Shown here in pieces: positions 44,909-57,540 of a stretch of DNA of 64,000 nucleotides; within the stretch, counting starts at the first letter, position 1, and every line of letters begins with the position of its first letter. Under the pieces are notes generated by a model. That model was not told the DNA's origin. It saw nothing but the letters and a program-made list of their open reading frames with translations, and did not search any database. The stretch is from Elephas maximus indicus (taxonomy: Eukaryota > Chordata > Mammalia > Proboscidea > Elephantidae), in contig NC_064838.1 in assembly GCF_024166365.1 (NCBI RefSeq), positions 76,090,001 to 76,154,000 of the forward strand. The letters run 5' to 3'. The translations under genes and the position numbers were made by a program.

Positions 44909-47877
44909 AATAACTCCCAACCCCATTAAAAAAGCAAAAATCCAACTTTCTTCCCTATGAGTGGAAAAGCATACATTTTCAAAAATAAAAAGAAAACACA
45001 TAAGATAAGCATTCAATATTTCCTTTCCCTTTTCTTTCTCTCTCCTTTCTTTTTTATGAACCATCTTAAACATAGGTGGGGTTAGGAACAGAAGAATGTA
45101 ACATTAGTAATAATGTTAAAATTAATAAATAATAAATACCAGTTACCACTTACAAAAGAAGAAATTGAAATTAAAGAAGTTAGGAAACTTGTTTAAATTC
45201 ACAGAACACATAAGTGTTGAAGCCAGAATTCATGTCTACCACACATATTTCACTTATCTGAGCCTTTAATTGGCTTCAAGACTTTCATGCTACTAGAAGA
45301 GATGGGTTTACACAATTCTATGGAGAAGGGATTGAGGTTTCCTCACATGCATTCAGAGTGAGTTGGAGTTTAACTAATTGGCCCCAAGGTTTGCTTTTGC
45401 TCTAGGACTCTCTGAGCTGGGTAGCTCCCTGGACCATCTTTAGGGACTAGGGTGGGAGTAATGGTTTCTTTGGAGCTCCTGAGGCTGAAAGCCTGTCATA
45501 GGCTTCTGGAAATTTTTATGTTAATTACTATAAATACTCAATGAAGTAAAAAGAGAAACATTAACTCATGTTTTCCAAAAAGAACCTGTAATAAGGGGAC
45601 TGGCCTCAGAGGCATTTCTCTTTCAGTGTACCAAAATAGTTTTTTTTTTTTTTTTTAATAAAAGTGTTTTCAAGCACCAGATTAATAAACTTTTGCTATT
45701 TTTTTTTTTTTAACTGTACCGCCCCACATGTGTCATCGACCCACTTGTTTTGTTTAAGCTACTGCTTCTGGGGAGGAACCGGGTAAAGTCTCCCTATGCA
45801 GAGTTCCCTGTCCCCATAAACTCCCCACTCTCCATAACCTTCTGTGAGAGAAAGCATCCATAACTGTCAAGGAAGAATTGTTTCCATGTTTCAGCGAGGC
45901 TTCATATGATTCATCTTCTAAGCACATTAAAACTGAAATATGAAAAATATTCTTTATTGGAAGTCATATGTCTGTCCGTAAGAAAAGAGGTGAGTTTTTC
46001 AAAAGTCTATCTGAAATATTTTCTTTGCAATACTTCCTCAAAATTGACTTGGCGACATCTATACCCTGATAGAACCTATACACAGTCTGCAATCTGAAAA
46101 AGATGGAACTCCTAGGGAGTATTTCCACCAGTGAAGGGTTGCAGTGGTTCAGGATTCCTAAGGCTTCCCTGTCCTCTGAGCAAAACTATGCTATTTGTCA
46201 AAGTTCTTCCTGCTTACACAGGGGGAAATTATCTACACCGTGGCATTGAAGCCAGCCCAGTAGAAATGTCTATTCTTGGGGGTCCTCTCATTTAAAGAGT
46301 TTGATGTTCAGTGGTGATGTTTCTGGGACTGGGTATAAAAGAGTGCTGCACTCCTACACGCTTGTCCTGGATTTTCAAGACCTAGGGCAAGCCTTGATCG
46401 TAATCTACAACAGCATACCATGTCAGATTGGGGCAAGTACAGTGGGTCAGGGAGAAAAAAAATTGAACTCTGTGATGAAATTTTGGGTCACACTACCCTC
46501 AATATCATTCTTTGCTCCCCTCCCCCATATGTCTTTCTGTATCCCATATACTCTTGCTGTTCTTCCTTCCCTGGAATTTCACTCACTGTCACTCTCCTCT
46601 ATCTCCTGCTTTAACTTTATCAAGTCTCTGAAATTTCCCTCCCTTCTTTATTGTTATGTACCTAGTTTTCTGCTTTGATATTTGTCCCATCATGAAGTTT
46701 ACAGTGGTTGATTTTGGAGTCAGGACAGAAACTTAAGGTGTCAGTTGACATCATTTTCTGCTGAATAGGGACTTCTCTTTTCTAGGATGGATGGTTGGAA
46801 TTTGATGATTTGTATGACTTGCAGGTAAAATGCTAGAGAGAAAGCTATCTAGTAGTATGCAAGTCATTTTATAGCTTGATTATACTAGGTAAAACTCTCT
46901 ATTACAGATGAATATTTGTACTTAAAGAAAACAATATACATGGCCAGTTGCCAAAAAGTGTGCAGGCCAAATGAAATAACAAGAGTGAAAACCTGTTTAA
47001 ATTAAGGACACTCGAGAATAGTATATAATCTAGGATTACCTTATTCAATTCAATACCTATCTAACAAAGCACATGGGAATATAATACCACAGTGGATCGA
47101 GGTATATATCTATTTTTCTGGGAAGAAAAAGGAGTACTTTCGGGCCCTGGTATAGAGCTTTCCATAAAAGAAATATATATAGACAGAGAGAGAGCTTTGG
47201 GTCCAGATATAATTTGAATTGTTAACATTTCAACAGGTAAAGTAAAAATTAAGGATTTTAAAGAAGAACAAAGAGCAAACTCTGCTACTGTGATGTCTCT
47301 CAATATCAGGGAGGTAGGATAGCTCAGGGGTATTAGGAAATAAAGGCTGAACTCAGTGATAGAACTCTGAGGCACTGTCGGTCTGTGCCAATGCATGCAT
47401 CTTAGTAAAGTCCTACAGCTTGCCTATCTTCAGGTTCCAAATCTTCTCTTTGCACATTTAAAACAAAACCAAATAGAATTGCATCACTTTCATGACCATC
47501 CATTATTAGCCCACAGGCTTACCACTTAAAACTTTTTGATTTAATGAGAGTGTAGTTTTCATGACGCCTATTTCCATGTTTACCTGAAGCAATGCATCTT
47601 CTTACCATCTTTTACTCACTTTCTAACCTAACCGCTCCTCTCTTCTCATAAAATGACAGGTTTTTTTTTGTCTTTAGATCCTATCAGGGACTTAGTGTAT
47701 CAAAACTAAGTAATAATTAATTCACCTTTTCTTTTATATTTGTGAGAGATGATTGGAACTGCCAGTCAGAGCTTCCAGTTGTCATAACTAATGCTATCAC
47801 ATTGAGTTAATTTTATTTCAGGTGGACTACAAAGAAACTTAAAGTTTTATTTGTATTATGCAGCTTTATCACAGGGA
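44909..47877. other. mostly unique sequence, no gene recognised
   Basis: A MIR-like antisense fragment is at about 45125-45240. T runs are at 45641-45657 and 45701-45711. Open frames up to 125 codons (46301-46678) lack motifs and are probably chance. Nothing else was recognised. Confidence 0.5.
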
Positions 47878-47935
47878 TAGGGCCGCTATGAGTCGGAATC
47901 GACTTGACGGCTCTGGGTTGGGTATTACAGGGACA
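47878..47935 (+). mobile_element. AfroSINE 3' scrap
   Basis: Holds only the end of the element: GCTATGAGTCGGAATCGACT followed by TGACGGC and GGTTGGGT. Confidence 0.8.
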
Positions 47936-49879
47936 AATTGAGTTACTAATGTTGAAATATTAGTTCTGCTTAGGCAAAATCTGTATAAGCTTAATCAGTA
48001 CTTTAGTTCCAGAGAACCTAGCTGGAAACTTCGTTTTCACACATTAAAATCTGTAACTCCATTACTATCTCATTTTTTGACCTTCACTGACCCTCACTTT
48101 ATTCTGTAGGATTCTCTCTACTTTTGGAACTGTAATTCGTTAGGTATTATCGTATACAAAATTACATAACTCATTATCTTACTCAGAGGTATGTTTTCCT
48201 TCCAATTTGACTGTAAGGAGCCTAAAGACATATTTCTATGTCCCATTATAGCTACCACAGCTCTGAGTAGGTTCTTAGTACATGTGATGGCTGATTGAAG
48301 GTGTTATTGGCTCACTGGTGGATTGGTGGTTAATCAGAAAAAGGAAGAGTATCTCAAAATCATCCTAAAACAAATTCTAGATCTTTTGAGATTAGTATTA
48401 AAAATTATAGAAATAATATAAGACAGGATAAAGACCTAACTCCCCAAATAGAAGACTGAACTGTATAAATATGAAAAAGAAAGAGCTCAAACTTTAAAGA
48501 TATTAAAAAATTAACTGACACATATATATGTATAAAATTTGGAAAGCAAAATATAAGAAATAAAAAAATATACAAAAATATTATACTTATTGCCAGTAAT
48601 CAAGTAAATGTATAACATAGTTTTAATTATACTCATCAAGCAAATGAGATAATGCTCCAAGTTAGATTTTCATTATAAATGTTTCATATTCCCGTGATTT
48701 TAGAAAAAAAAAGGAAAAAATCCAGTTTTTTACATAAAAAGGTATATTTAAAAATATGTATGTACATATATATATATATGTACATGTATAACTCTGAAAA
48801 ACCTGGAAGGACATGTAAGGAACTATTAGTTACCTCTGTAAGGTGTGATTGTGAAATCATGAATTTTACAAGGAGATTTTATTTTTTACTCTGTAATTTA
48901 TTGTAAATGTTAGATATACTATAGCATACATGTATTTATTGTTTAAATAAAATATTTGTAAAAATTATTGATACAACAAAATCAGAAAGTTATTTGACAA
49001 TGATTACCAATGTTTATGAATATAATAATATCTTTTGCCTCAATAATCCCCTGGAAATGTACTTGCCAAAATGACTAAATATAAAGACTGTATATGAGAT
49101 GAGGTTCAGTCAAAAGTTTTCTATAACAGTGAAAATTTGAAAACAAATTAAATGATTAAAAAAATTAAAAAATATATTATGAATTTGTATATGTTAATTT
49201 ACAAGCTAAAATAAGTAAGTACATTTTAGATTCTCTCTATGTGGGAAAAGGCTTTTAACAATCCAAAATGAAAATCAAAATGTTTAAAAAATTATAGGAT
49301 GATGCAATCCTATAGATATGCTTGTATATAAGCAAAAAATAAAGTAGGACAATGGGGAAGATATCTAAATGATGAAATTATGAAAATTTTCTTTTAAATT
49401 ATATTTTAAGGGAAACAAAAATTTGCAGAAAACAAAAACTTTGGGAAGATACTGGTAGGAGAATCATATTGAGTAAAGACATCATTCAGGCATTAGAAAT
49501 ATAAGAAGTGGTATATCATGTTGCATCAACAGAATATGAAACTCAATACCATGTATCTAATGTGAGTAATGGATGATTTCACATACATAGAAATTTTGCT
49601 GTATGATATCAGCCTCAGTGATTTATTCAAACATCTCATGTGTCCTGACTGACAATGAAGGTAAAACCAAGAGTCAAAAGTTGGAGAAATGAATTCTTCT
49701 TAAAACCAAATCCAACCAAGGTGCTGGGGAGGTCCGGAATAGTTGGTACTAACTTGTGTCCAAATTAAGGAATGTTCTTCCCAATAAAGAGTCTCCAAAT
49801 ACAATATTTAAATTATACAGGATTTTTTTTTCAGATACTTATATACATATACACATATTTTCCATATACGCTTGCATAG
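47936..49879. other. AT-rich sequence with (TA)n, no gene recognised
   Basis: Very AT-rich. A short TA/TG microsatellite is at about 48766-48786. No repeat family or coding signal was recognised. Confidence 0.5.
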
Positions 49880-50093
49880 AAAAAGAAAAACCAAACCTGT
49901 TGCTGTTGAGTCAATTCCAATTCATAGTGACCCTATAGAACAGAGTAAAACTGCCCCGTAGGGTTTCAAGGTTGTAATCTTTAGGGAAGCAGACTGCCAC
50001 ATCTTTCTCCTTTGGAGTGGCTGATGTGTTCCAACCTCCAACCTTTCAGTTAACAGCCAAGTGCATCACTGCTGTACCACTAGGGTTCTTTAC
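49880..50093 (-). mobile_element. AfroSINE, longer variant
   Basis: Antisense copy with the internal segment AAGGTTGTAATCTTTAGGGA seen in the longer variants, ending in the complement of the head (CACTAGGGTTCTT). Confidence 0.88.
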
Positions 50094-50177
50094 ATATACT
50101 TATAAAGTGTCTAGTAGGATTTAAGTTTTATATGACAAGAACATTTCAAGATATTAAAGTGAATTTCTCAAGGTCAT

Positions 50178-50700
50178 TGTCTTAGTCATCTCAAGCTGCT
50201 ATAATAGAGATACCACAAGTGGATGGCTTTAACCAAGAGAAATTTATTCTCTCATAGTCTAAGAGGCTAGAAGTCCAAATTCGGGGTGTCTGCTCCAGGG
50301 AAAGGCTTTCTCTCTCTTTTGGCTCTGGAGGAAAGTCCTTGTCATCAATTTTTCCTTGGTCTAGGAGCTTCTCCACACAGGAACCATGGGCCCAAAAGAC
50401 TTGCTCTGCTCCCTGTGCTGCTTTCTTGGTGATATGAGGTCCCCATGTCTCTCTGCTGGATTCTCCTTTTTATACCTCGAAAGAGATTAGTTTAAAACAC
50501 AACATAATCTTGTAGATTGAGTACTGACTCGTTAACATAACTGCCTCTAATCCTGCCTCATTAACATCATAGAGGTAGGATTTGCAACACATAGGATAAC
50601 CACATCAGATGACAAGGTGGTGAACAATCACATAATACTGGGAATCATGGCCTAGCCAAATTGACAGATATTTTCGGGGGGCACAATTCAATCCATGACA
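50178..50700 (-). mobile_element. solo ERVL-MaLR LTR with 5-bp target duplication
   Basis: 523 bases. On the minus strand it begins TGTCATGGATTGAATTGTG, typical of MaLR LTRs, and ends GACTAAGACA. It is flanked by GTCAT at 50173-50177 and 50701-50705. No internal sequence adjoins it, so it is a solo LTR. A truncated relative is at 10244-10545. Confidence 0.92.
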
Positions 50701-50837
50701 GTCATACGGCAAAATAAGCAGTTCTCAGATTTTGTCAGAGAGCACAATTACCTGTGCTTTTTTTTAATCCCCCAAAATATATTGGTCCCACAAGGAAGAT
50801 TTTGAGCCAGTGCTTGAGATTAAATTGTGGGCATCAA

Positions 50838-50860
50838 CATTAAAAAAAAAAAAAAAAAAT
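50838..50860. repeat. poly(A) run
   Basis: About 20 A on the plus strand before an antisense SINE. It has no assigned role and may be the tail of an unrecognised element. Confidence 0.5.
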
Positions 50861-50879
50861 TCCCAAATGATAATGCTGT

Positions 50880-51195
50880 TGTTTCCAGCTGCCGTCAAGT
50901 TGCCCCTGACTTTTGTTGACCTCATGCAGAACATGGGATCACACCACTGTGATCCACTGGGTTTTTATTGAGTAATTTTCAGAAGTAGATCACAGGCTTT
51001 TCTTCTTACTCTTTTTTCGTTAATTTGGAAGGTCTGATGAGCCTTGTTTAGCATCGTTCTAACACACAAGCCTCACTGACAAATGGGTAGTGGCTGCCCC
51101 TATGGTGCATTGGCTGGAATGAACTGGGTCTCCCATACTGAAGGGGAGAATTCTACACTGAACCCCCACAGAATTAGAACTATAAAGTTGTAGTT
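50880..51195 (-). mobile_element. old tRNA-derived SINE, composite afrotherian type
   Basis: Antisense element. The left part has GCTGCCGTCAAGTTGCCCC as in AfroSINE/RTE tails. The middle carries GAAGTAGATCACAGGC. The right end reads GAGAATTCTACACTGAACC, a tRNA-like head. Considerably diverged. Family named from memory only. Confidence 0.65.
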
Positions 51196-51235
51196 CAGAG
51201 TCCAAGTCCACTGCTCTTGCCAAGTCACCACTTAA

Positions 51236-51251
51236 ATACTTTTCTTTGCAG
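51236..51251 (+). promoter_or_regulatory. likely splice acceptor of the OR pseudogene
   Basis: TACTTTTCTTTGCAG ends at 51251, 45 bases before the ATG at 51296. The arrangement is the same as at the intact OR (acceptor 31309, ATG 31355). Confidence 0.65.
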
Positions 51252-51295
51252 ATAAACCATATCTCAGCTGCATTCTTTTTACATCAACTGTAACC

Positions 51296-52211
51296 ATGGA
51301 GCTGAACAGCAGTGTGACTGAATTCATTCTGTTTTGGGTTAACACAGGATGTTCTGAAGAAGAAAATAGTGTTTGTGGTCTTCTTGTTTCTCCACCTTGC
51401 AACTCTGCTGGCGAACTTATTTATTGTGATGACCATCAGATACAGTCAGATGTTAGGGGGCCCCATGTACTTCTTCCTTTTCTACTTGTCCTTTGCTGAT
51501 GCCTGCTACTCAACAACCACAGCTCCCAGGTTGATTATAGATGCTATATCTAAGAAGAAAATCATCTCCTAGAATGAGTGCATGACTCAGATTTTTGCCG
51601 CCCATTTTTTTGGGTGCATGGAGATCTTTGTGCTCATACTAATGTCCTTTGATTGTTATGTGGCCATTTGCAAACCCCTGCGATATACAACCGTCATGAG
51701 CCAGCGTGTCTGTGGTGCATTGTTGAATCTGGCTTGGGTGGGATCTTGCATCCATTCATTATTACAGGTTTTCTTGGTCTTGAAATTACCCTTCTGTGGC
51801 CCCAATGTTATTGACCACTGTTTCTGTGATGTACAGCCTTTGTTGAAACTTGCCTGCATGGATACTTATGTCATAAACCCACTCATGGTGTTTAATAGTG
51901 GGGCCATATGCATGGAGAGTTTCATAATCCTGATCATCTCCTATGTTTTCATCTTATGCTCTCTGAGTAACAAGAGTGCAGAAGGAAGAAAGAAAGCCCT
52001 CTCTACCTGCACCTTTCACATTACCGTTGTCCTCTTATTCTTTCTTCCATGTATATTCACATATACTTGCCCTCCAATCACTTTTCCAGTGGACAAGATG
52101 GTGGCTGTGTTTTACACTATGGGGACACCCTTGCTTAACCCTCTGATATACTCTCTGAGGAACAGAGGCATAAAAAATTCCATAAGAAAGTCGTGGTGCA
52201 ACAAACGATGA
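51296..52211 (+). pseudogene. olfactory receptor family 4 pseudogene, two disabling changes
   Basis: Nearly complete OR of about 305 codons, of a different subfamily from the OR4C-like gene (by eye nearest the OR4P/OR4S/OR4C group). Good start context (ACCATGG). An extra T in the run at 51332-51335 shifts the frame after residue 12. After the shift TM1 to TM7 are readable, including PMYFF, the TM6 KALSTC segment and NPLIYSLRN. A TAG at 51570-51572 stands where a tyrosine codon is expected, before NECMTQ. The DRY motif reads D-C-Y (51651-51659), a change that normally abolishes G-protein coupling. The terminal TGA is at 52209-52211. All other positions look normal, so inactivation is fairly recent, or the variants may be polymorphic. 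Confidence 0.94.
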
Positions 52212-53535
52212 CTTGAGATGGCAAAGAATAGAAGATTTCAACTGTTAATTCTCTAAAAATTTAAATGAAATCAGATTGACAGAGAAGAGAAAATAGGGTT
52301 CTCTCCCAGAAATATGTTTGGGGACATTGTTGCATGAGCACAGACTCTGTTTTCTTTTTTTTGAACCAATGTCCCATAAAGTAACAGAACATAAAATACA
52401 GTAATATTTGTGAGAGCAAAAGCCCACTCCCCACTTATGCTCTCTGGGGTTGCTACCCTTGTTCTTTTGCAGTACGTAATCCAGATCCTGTTGTACACAT
52501 AGCTTCACCTCACTCTTTTGTACATTATTATGGTTTGAGCTTCTCTTCTCTATGTTTTCCATCCGTGTTTAATAATTTATCCCTGATCTTTGACTGATTT
52601 ATTTTGTTGACCAATAAGTTCTAGCACTACTGAATCTGCTTTTTCTCTTGTTCAAGAGACAATGGGGTGTGGTCACCACAAGAATCTCATAGGACCATAA
52701 ATATTAGCTAATTAAGCCCCTATTTGACACTTTGCTCCTTTTTGTAACACCCTTAAAAAAAACAAAGCAACAACAACAAAAAACCTTTCAGCTGCCCCTG
52801 GACACCCACAGAGGGATAATTCATGACCTTATATTCAAATAAGGACAATTCTAGTTATAATAAATAGCAACTGTATTGAGCAATAATCTCTTCCAATGGA
52901 CTTTAATATATTTTTGTTAATCATTATTCCTTCATAAAATTTAGTTTTATATATTTTTTTTTTTTTTTTGTAACTTCAGTCAATGAACCCTGCCTAAATC
53001 TTTTGGTTGGTGAATTAGTGACAATTCTATAAAATTGCAAGAGTTACATTATAACAGTGACGTAATTGATAAGATCACGTGTAATAATGTAGCATGTCAC
53101 TGACGAGATCATATGCAATAATGTAAGACAACTGACATATGAAAAAAGAGCCAATGTTATAATAATTCAACCAAAGAGAGAAGATGTCCACGGAAATGAG
53201 ACTCCCAGCTTGAATACATAGAATTATATCAAGGAGGTAAAACTTCTTATTAGGTATCAGGCACAGTCCTAGTGCAGGGGATGTGTTTCACTGATTAGTG
53301 GCCTGCCTGCCTGGTTGGTACAGCTCTGTGTGAAGAGGGATATTTCAGACTATGGCTGTTTTAGACCATAATCAATAATGCCCTTTGTTCAAATCCTAGC
53401 TTTATCAAGCAAATCTCGTATGGTAGTTGGGTTTCCTAAGGAGACTTACCTCCCTAGAGAGAAAGATAATGACCAAAGACCAAAATAAACATTTTGATGT
53501 TCTTGATATATCTATGCACATACATAACAGGTGAT

Positions 53536-53566
<31 letters not shown>

Positions 53567-53609
53567 ATGTAAACACACACTTACATATCACAATGTGTCT
53601 ATCATTTTT
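52212..53609. other. no gene recognised; TA/GT microsatellite
   Basis: Apparently unique OR 3' flank. It does not match D by eye. A (TA)n(GT)n microsatellite spans about 53536-53568, followed by a short ACACAC. T run at 52953-52968. Confidence 0.5.
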
Positions 53610-54239
53610 TCATACTGTGGGGGCTTTCATGTTGTTGTGATGCTGGAATCTATGCCACCACTATTTCAAAAGCCAGCAGGGTCACCCGTGACAGATAGGT
53701 TTCAGTGGAGCTTCAAGACTAAGACAGATTAAAAGGAAGGATCTGGCAGTCTATTTCTGAAAAAATTACCCAGAGGAAACCTTAAGAATAGCAGCAGAAC
53801 ATTGTCCAATGTAGTGTCAGAAGATGAGCCCCTCAGTTTGGAAGGTACTCAAAATACAACTGGGGAAGAGCAGCCTCCTCACAGTTGAGTAGAACTTAAT
53901 GACATGGGTGGGGTAAAGCTTTCAGGACCTTCATTTTATGATGTGGCGTGACTCAAAATGAGAAGAAACAGCTTCAAATATCCATTAATAATCGGAAAGT
54001 AGAATATATTACAAGTGAATCTAGACAAACTGGAAGCCATCCAAAATGAAATAGAACATATAAGGATTGATATCATTGGCATTATTTAGCTGAAATAGAC
54101 TTGTTTTGGCCATTTTTAATCAGACAATCATATGGTCTACACTGCCGGGAATGATAAATTAAAAAGGAATGGTGGCACAGTCCTCATCAAAAAGAACATT
54201 TTAAGATCTATCTTGAAGTAAAATGCTATGAGTGTTAGG

Positions 54240-54710
54240 TGATAATATCCATGTGGCTACAAGGAAGACCAGTTAATACGACTATTTTTCAAATTGACAT
54301 ACAGAGTGCTAAGGCCGAAGATGAGGAAATTGAAGATTTTTACCAACTTCTACAGTCTGAAATTGATCAAACATGCTATCAAGATGCATTGGTAATTACT
54401 AGTGACTGGAAGGGAAAGGTGAAAATGAAGAATAATTGGTAGTTGGAAAATATGAGCTGGGTGATAGAAATAATGCCAGAAATCAAATGACAGAATTTTT
54501 CAAGATCAATGACTTATTCATTGCAAATACCTTCTTTCAACAACATAAATGGCAACTGTACACTTGGACCTCACAGGATGCAAACAGAGGAATCAAATCA
54601 ACTATGTATGTGGAAAGAGACGATGGAGAAGATCAATATCAGTCAAAAGAAGTCCAGGGGCCAACTGTGGAACAGAACATCAACTGGTCAAATGGAAGCT
54701 CAAGATGAAG
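54240..54710 (+). pseudogene. RTE1 endonuclease-domain remnant
   Basis: APE-type endonuclease of a non-LTR retrotransposon, which would nick target DNA. Recognisable pieces include a T-x-F-Q-I-D-I-Q-S strand, a F-x-Q-H-K-W-Q-L-Y-T-W-T-S segment (about 54536-54573) and a downstream segment that would hold the S-D-H motif, here altered to T-E-H. Two frame changes and a stop near 54440 break it. Confidence 0.75.
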
Positions 54711-54865
54711 CAGAGGAAAATTAAAACAAGCCTGTGAGTGCCAAAATGTGACCTCATGTATATCACACCTGAATGTGGAGACCATCTCAAGAATAGATTT
54801 GACACATTGAAAGCTAGTAACCAAAGATCTGACTAGTTGTGGGATGACATCAAGGATATTGTGAT

Positions 54866-54949
54866 CGCTGAGCCACTTCCTTGATATAAATCTCTCTCTA
54901 TATAAGCTTTACTGGTTGTGCTTCTGTAGAGAATCCAGCCTAAGACAGA
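54866..54949 (+). mobile_element. MLT-like LTR end fragment inside RTE1
   Basis: About 84 bases with GAGCCACTTCCTTGATATAA and a TCTCTCTCTATATAAGC segment, wording typical of the 3' end of MLT-type LTRs. It separates two halves of an RTE1 segment that is continuous at 22270-22310. Confidence 0.6.
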
Positions 54950-55279
54950 CATCATACATGAAAGACAGGAATTAAAGAAAAGACAAAAATGGATGTCAGA
55001 AGAGACTCTTAAATTCAGCTTTGACTGTAGAGTGCCTAAGGAGATTGGGAGAAGTGGTGAAGTAAATGAGTTGGACAGAAAATTTCAATGAATGGCTTGA
55101 GAAGACGAAGTATTATAATGAAATGTGTACAGACCCGGAATTAGAAAACCAAAAGGGAAGAACATGTCCCGTTTCTCTCAAGCTGAAAAAACTGGAAAAA
55201 AAAAAAAATTCAGGACTTGAGTTCCAATATTGAAGGATTTTGTGGGCATAATACAAAATGAAGCAGGAAGCATCAAAAG

Positions 55280-55467
55280 AAGATTGAAAGAATACACAAA
55301 GTCGCTGTACTCAAATAATTGGTCAGTGTTCATAAGGAGATAGCATATGATCACGAACTGATAGTATTGAAGGAGATTGAAAGAATACACAAAGTTGCTG
55401 TACTCAAATAATTAGTCAATGTTCAAAAGGAGGTAGCATATGATCACGAACTGATAGTATTGAAGGA
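55280..55467 (+). repeat. tandem duplication of about 94 bp within RTE1
   Basis: The segment starting GATTGAAAGAATACACAAAG at 55281 recurs at 55375 and both run to GAACTGATAGTATTGAAGGA. A few differences separate the units. Other RTE1 copies have it once. Confidence 0.88.
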
Positions 55468-57334
55468 AGACGTCCAACCTGAGTTAAAAAAATAAATAAA
55501 ATTGTCCTGGATTAGATTCTGGCTCATGTCGATCCTATAGCAACACTGAAGATACTGGTGAAAACTTAGGCTCCAGGAATTGATGGAATTCCAACTGAGA
55601 TATTTCAACAAACGGATGAAACTCTGGAGGTGCTCACTCATCTATGCCAAGGAATTAGGAAGATACCTACCTGGTCTACTGACTGGAAGAGGTCCATATT
55701 TGTGCCCATTCCAAAGAAAGGTGATCCAACAGAATGTGGAAATTATCAAACAAAATCATTAATTTCACAGAGAAGTAAAATGTTACTGAAAATCATTCAA
55801 AAGCGGTCACAGCAGTACATCTGCAGGGAACTTCTGGAAATTCAAGGTGGATTCAGAAGAGTTTGTGGAATGACGGATATCATTACTGATGTCAGATAGA
55901 TCTTGGCTGAAAGCAGAGAATACCAAAAAGATGTTTACCTGTGATTTACTGGCTATGCAAAGGCACATGACTGTGTGGATCATAACAAATTATGGATTAC
56001 ATTGTGAGGAATGGGAATTCCAGAACCCGTACATAGACCAAGAGGAAATATTTGAAGAGAACAATGGGATACTGCAGTAATCATGGCACCCTCACTCCTC
56101 TCTCAACTCCTCTGTCATGGCTGAACCCTCAGTGATCTTCCAGTCCATGTGACCCCTTTCTGTTCCTCTTACTGAGCAGGTATGCTCTTGTCATAGAGTA
56201 TGTACACACATCAGCTATTCCCTCTGTCTAGAACACATTCGCTTCCCTCAGTCTCTCTAAATGGCTTATACTCTCACTTTATGTTCATAGATTTGAAGAA
56301 CTGAAGTTTTAGATAGCACTACACTTAGACCTGGGCAAGCAAGACCTTGTCCTTGCTTCAACACTTTGGAGTGCCTTCAGCAAGATTTTCTAAATTCTCC
56401 ATTGCCTAGGATTGGGAAGCCTGTAGTTCCTTATGTGTGGGGCACCCCAAATTGGATCTGACTGCATGGGCCCCTCCCTATTTCTCCTTTTCAGGTTATT
56501 CTTCCATAATCTGTTCCATGCATAAGGTCAACCAGAAGCCTCCAGGAGCTCTTATTCAGCTCCAATCAAGTAATCCCTTTTTTTGTGGCCAGACGCCTAG
56601 CTCCAGTTAGGTGATCTGGCAAGGAAATGGCTTCTGCAGGCTGGTTCTTTATGTTTTTCACAGGATTGCACTGCACTGTGTTCCCAGAGTGGTGTTAACA
56701 TGCTGAGTTTGGTGACACAGCACATGTTCAGGGCTCGGGGTAAAAACGGTGCCCTGATGAACCTTAGCCCTGTGCCATGGTGTGGGCCCTTACCAGCTCT
56801 CACCCATCCATGCAATAGCTGAGGGTGTTGAGAGTGAGGGAAGATATCCCTTACCCTGAGTGTCCCTCTTATTACTTAGTGAGATCACCCAGTGCTTCCA
56901 CAGGTTCCATGCCACGTGTCAGGCACTTCTCTGGGGAATTCTTTCCATGGATCATGACACGTGTGGTCCTTGTCAGCCAGTTCTTTTGGTGAAGACAGAT
57001 ATTTAAAATTTTAATAAAAAGAAAGCAACACATGTTCTTTAATCCCATTGGTGACTGATGTGAAGGTTCTTGGCCATGACTTTTCTGATGAATCACTTCA
57101 ATTCTGCATCTTTTGTGGAGTATAAATAGCCATATAAATAGGTAGAGTAAAATGTTTAAATATAGTATGGAGCAACAAACTGTTAGGTTTGTAACCTTTC
57201 TGAAGTGGCCTGATGGGCCACCTCCAGCTTTCCCTAAAACTTCAATCATAATGCTACATTCCATCAGAGTCAACAGATCTGTCATTCATTCTTTTCCAAT
57301 AAAATGAAAAGAGAAAAAATTCTTTAAAACCAAA

Positions 57335-57540
57335 GCAGTTGCTATCAAGTTGATTTTGACTGATGGAGACCCGGTATGTATCAGGGTAGAATTATACTCC
57401 ATAAGGTTTTCAAGGACAGATTTTTTGAAAGTTGATGGCTAGGCCTTTCTTCTGAAGTGCCTGGAGGTGGACTTCAAGTTCCAGTGTTTTGGTTAGCAGC
57501 TGAGTGTGTTAAACATTTGCACCACCCAGGGACAGAAATC
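57335..57540 (-). mobile_element. AfroSINE, longer variant
   Basis: Antisense copy corresponding to 24078-24293, inherited through the duplication. Ends near CACCACCCAGGGAC with the complement of the SINE head. Confidence 0.85.

Larger units (their letters stand above)
53610..56087 (+). mobile_element. RTE1, longest copy: 5'UTR, endonuclease, start of RT
   Basis: Begins near the element's 5' end (GGGGGCTTTCATG at 53620) and runs through the endonuclease into the first RT block, ending at about 56087 where D homology takes over. The endonuclease region at about 53990-54710 has open pieces of 67 and 90 codons in shifting frames. It carries a short LTR-like insert (54866-54949), an internal tandem duplication (55280-55467) and a SINE scrap (about 55484-55547). 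It is not functional, but it shows the 5' half missing from all other copies here. Confidence 0.92.

Noticed and set aside
46301-46678. 125-codon open frame in apparently unique DNA
   Set aside because: No motif, no splice or promoter context, serine/proline-rich low complexity. Kept only as chance.
53536-53580. Possible regulatory (GT)n element
   Set aside because: An ordinary TA/GT microsatellite with no adjacent promoter evidence.
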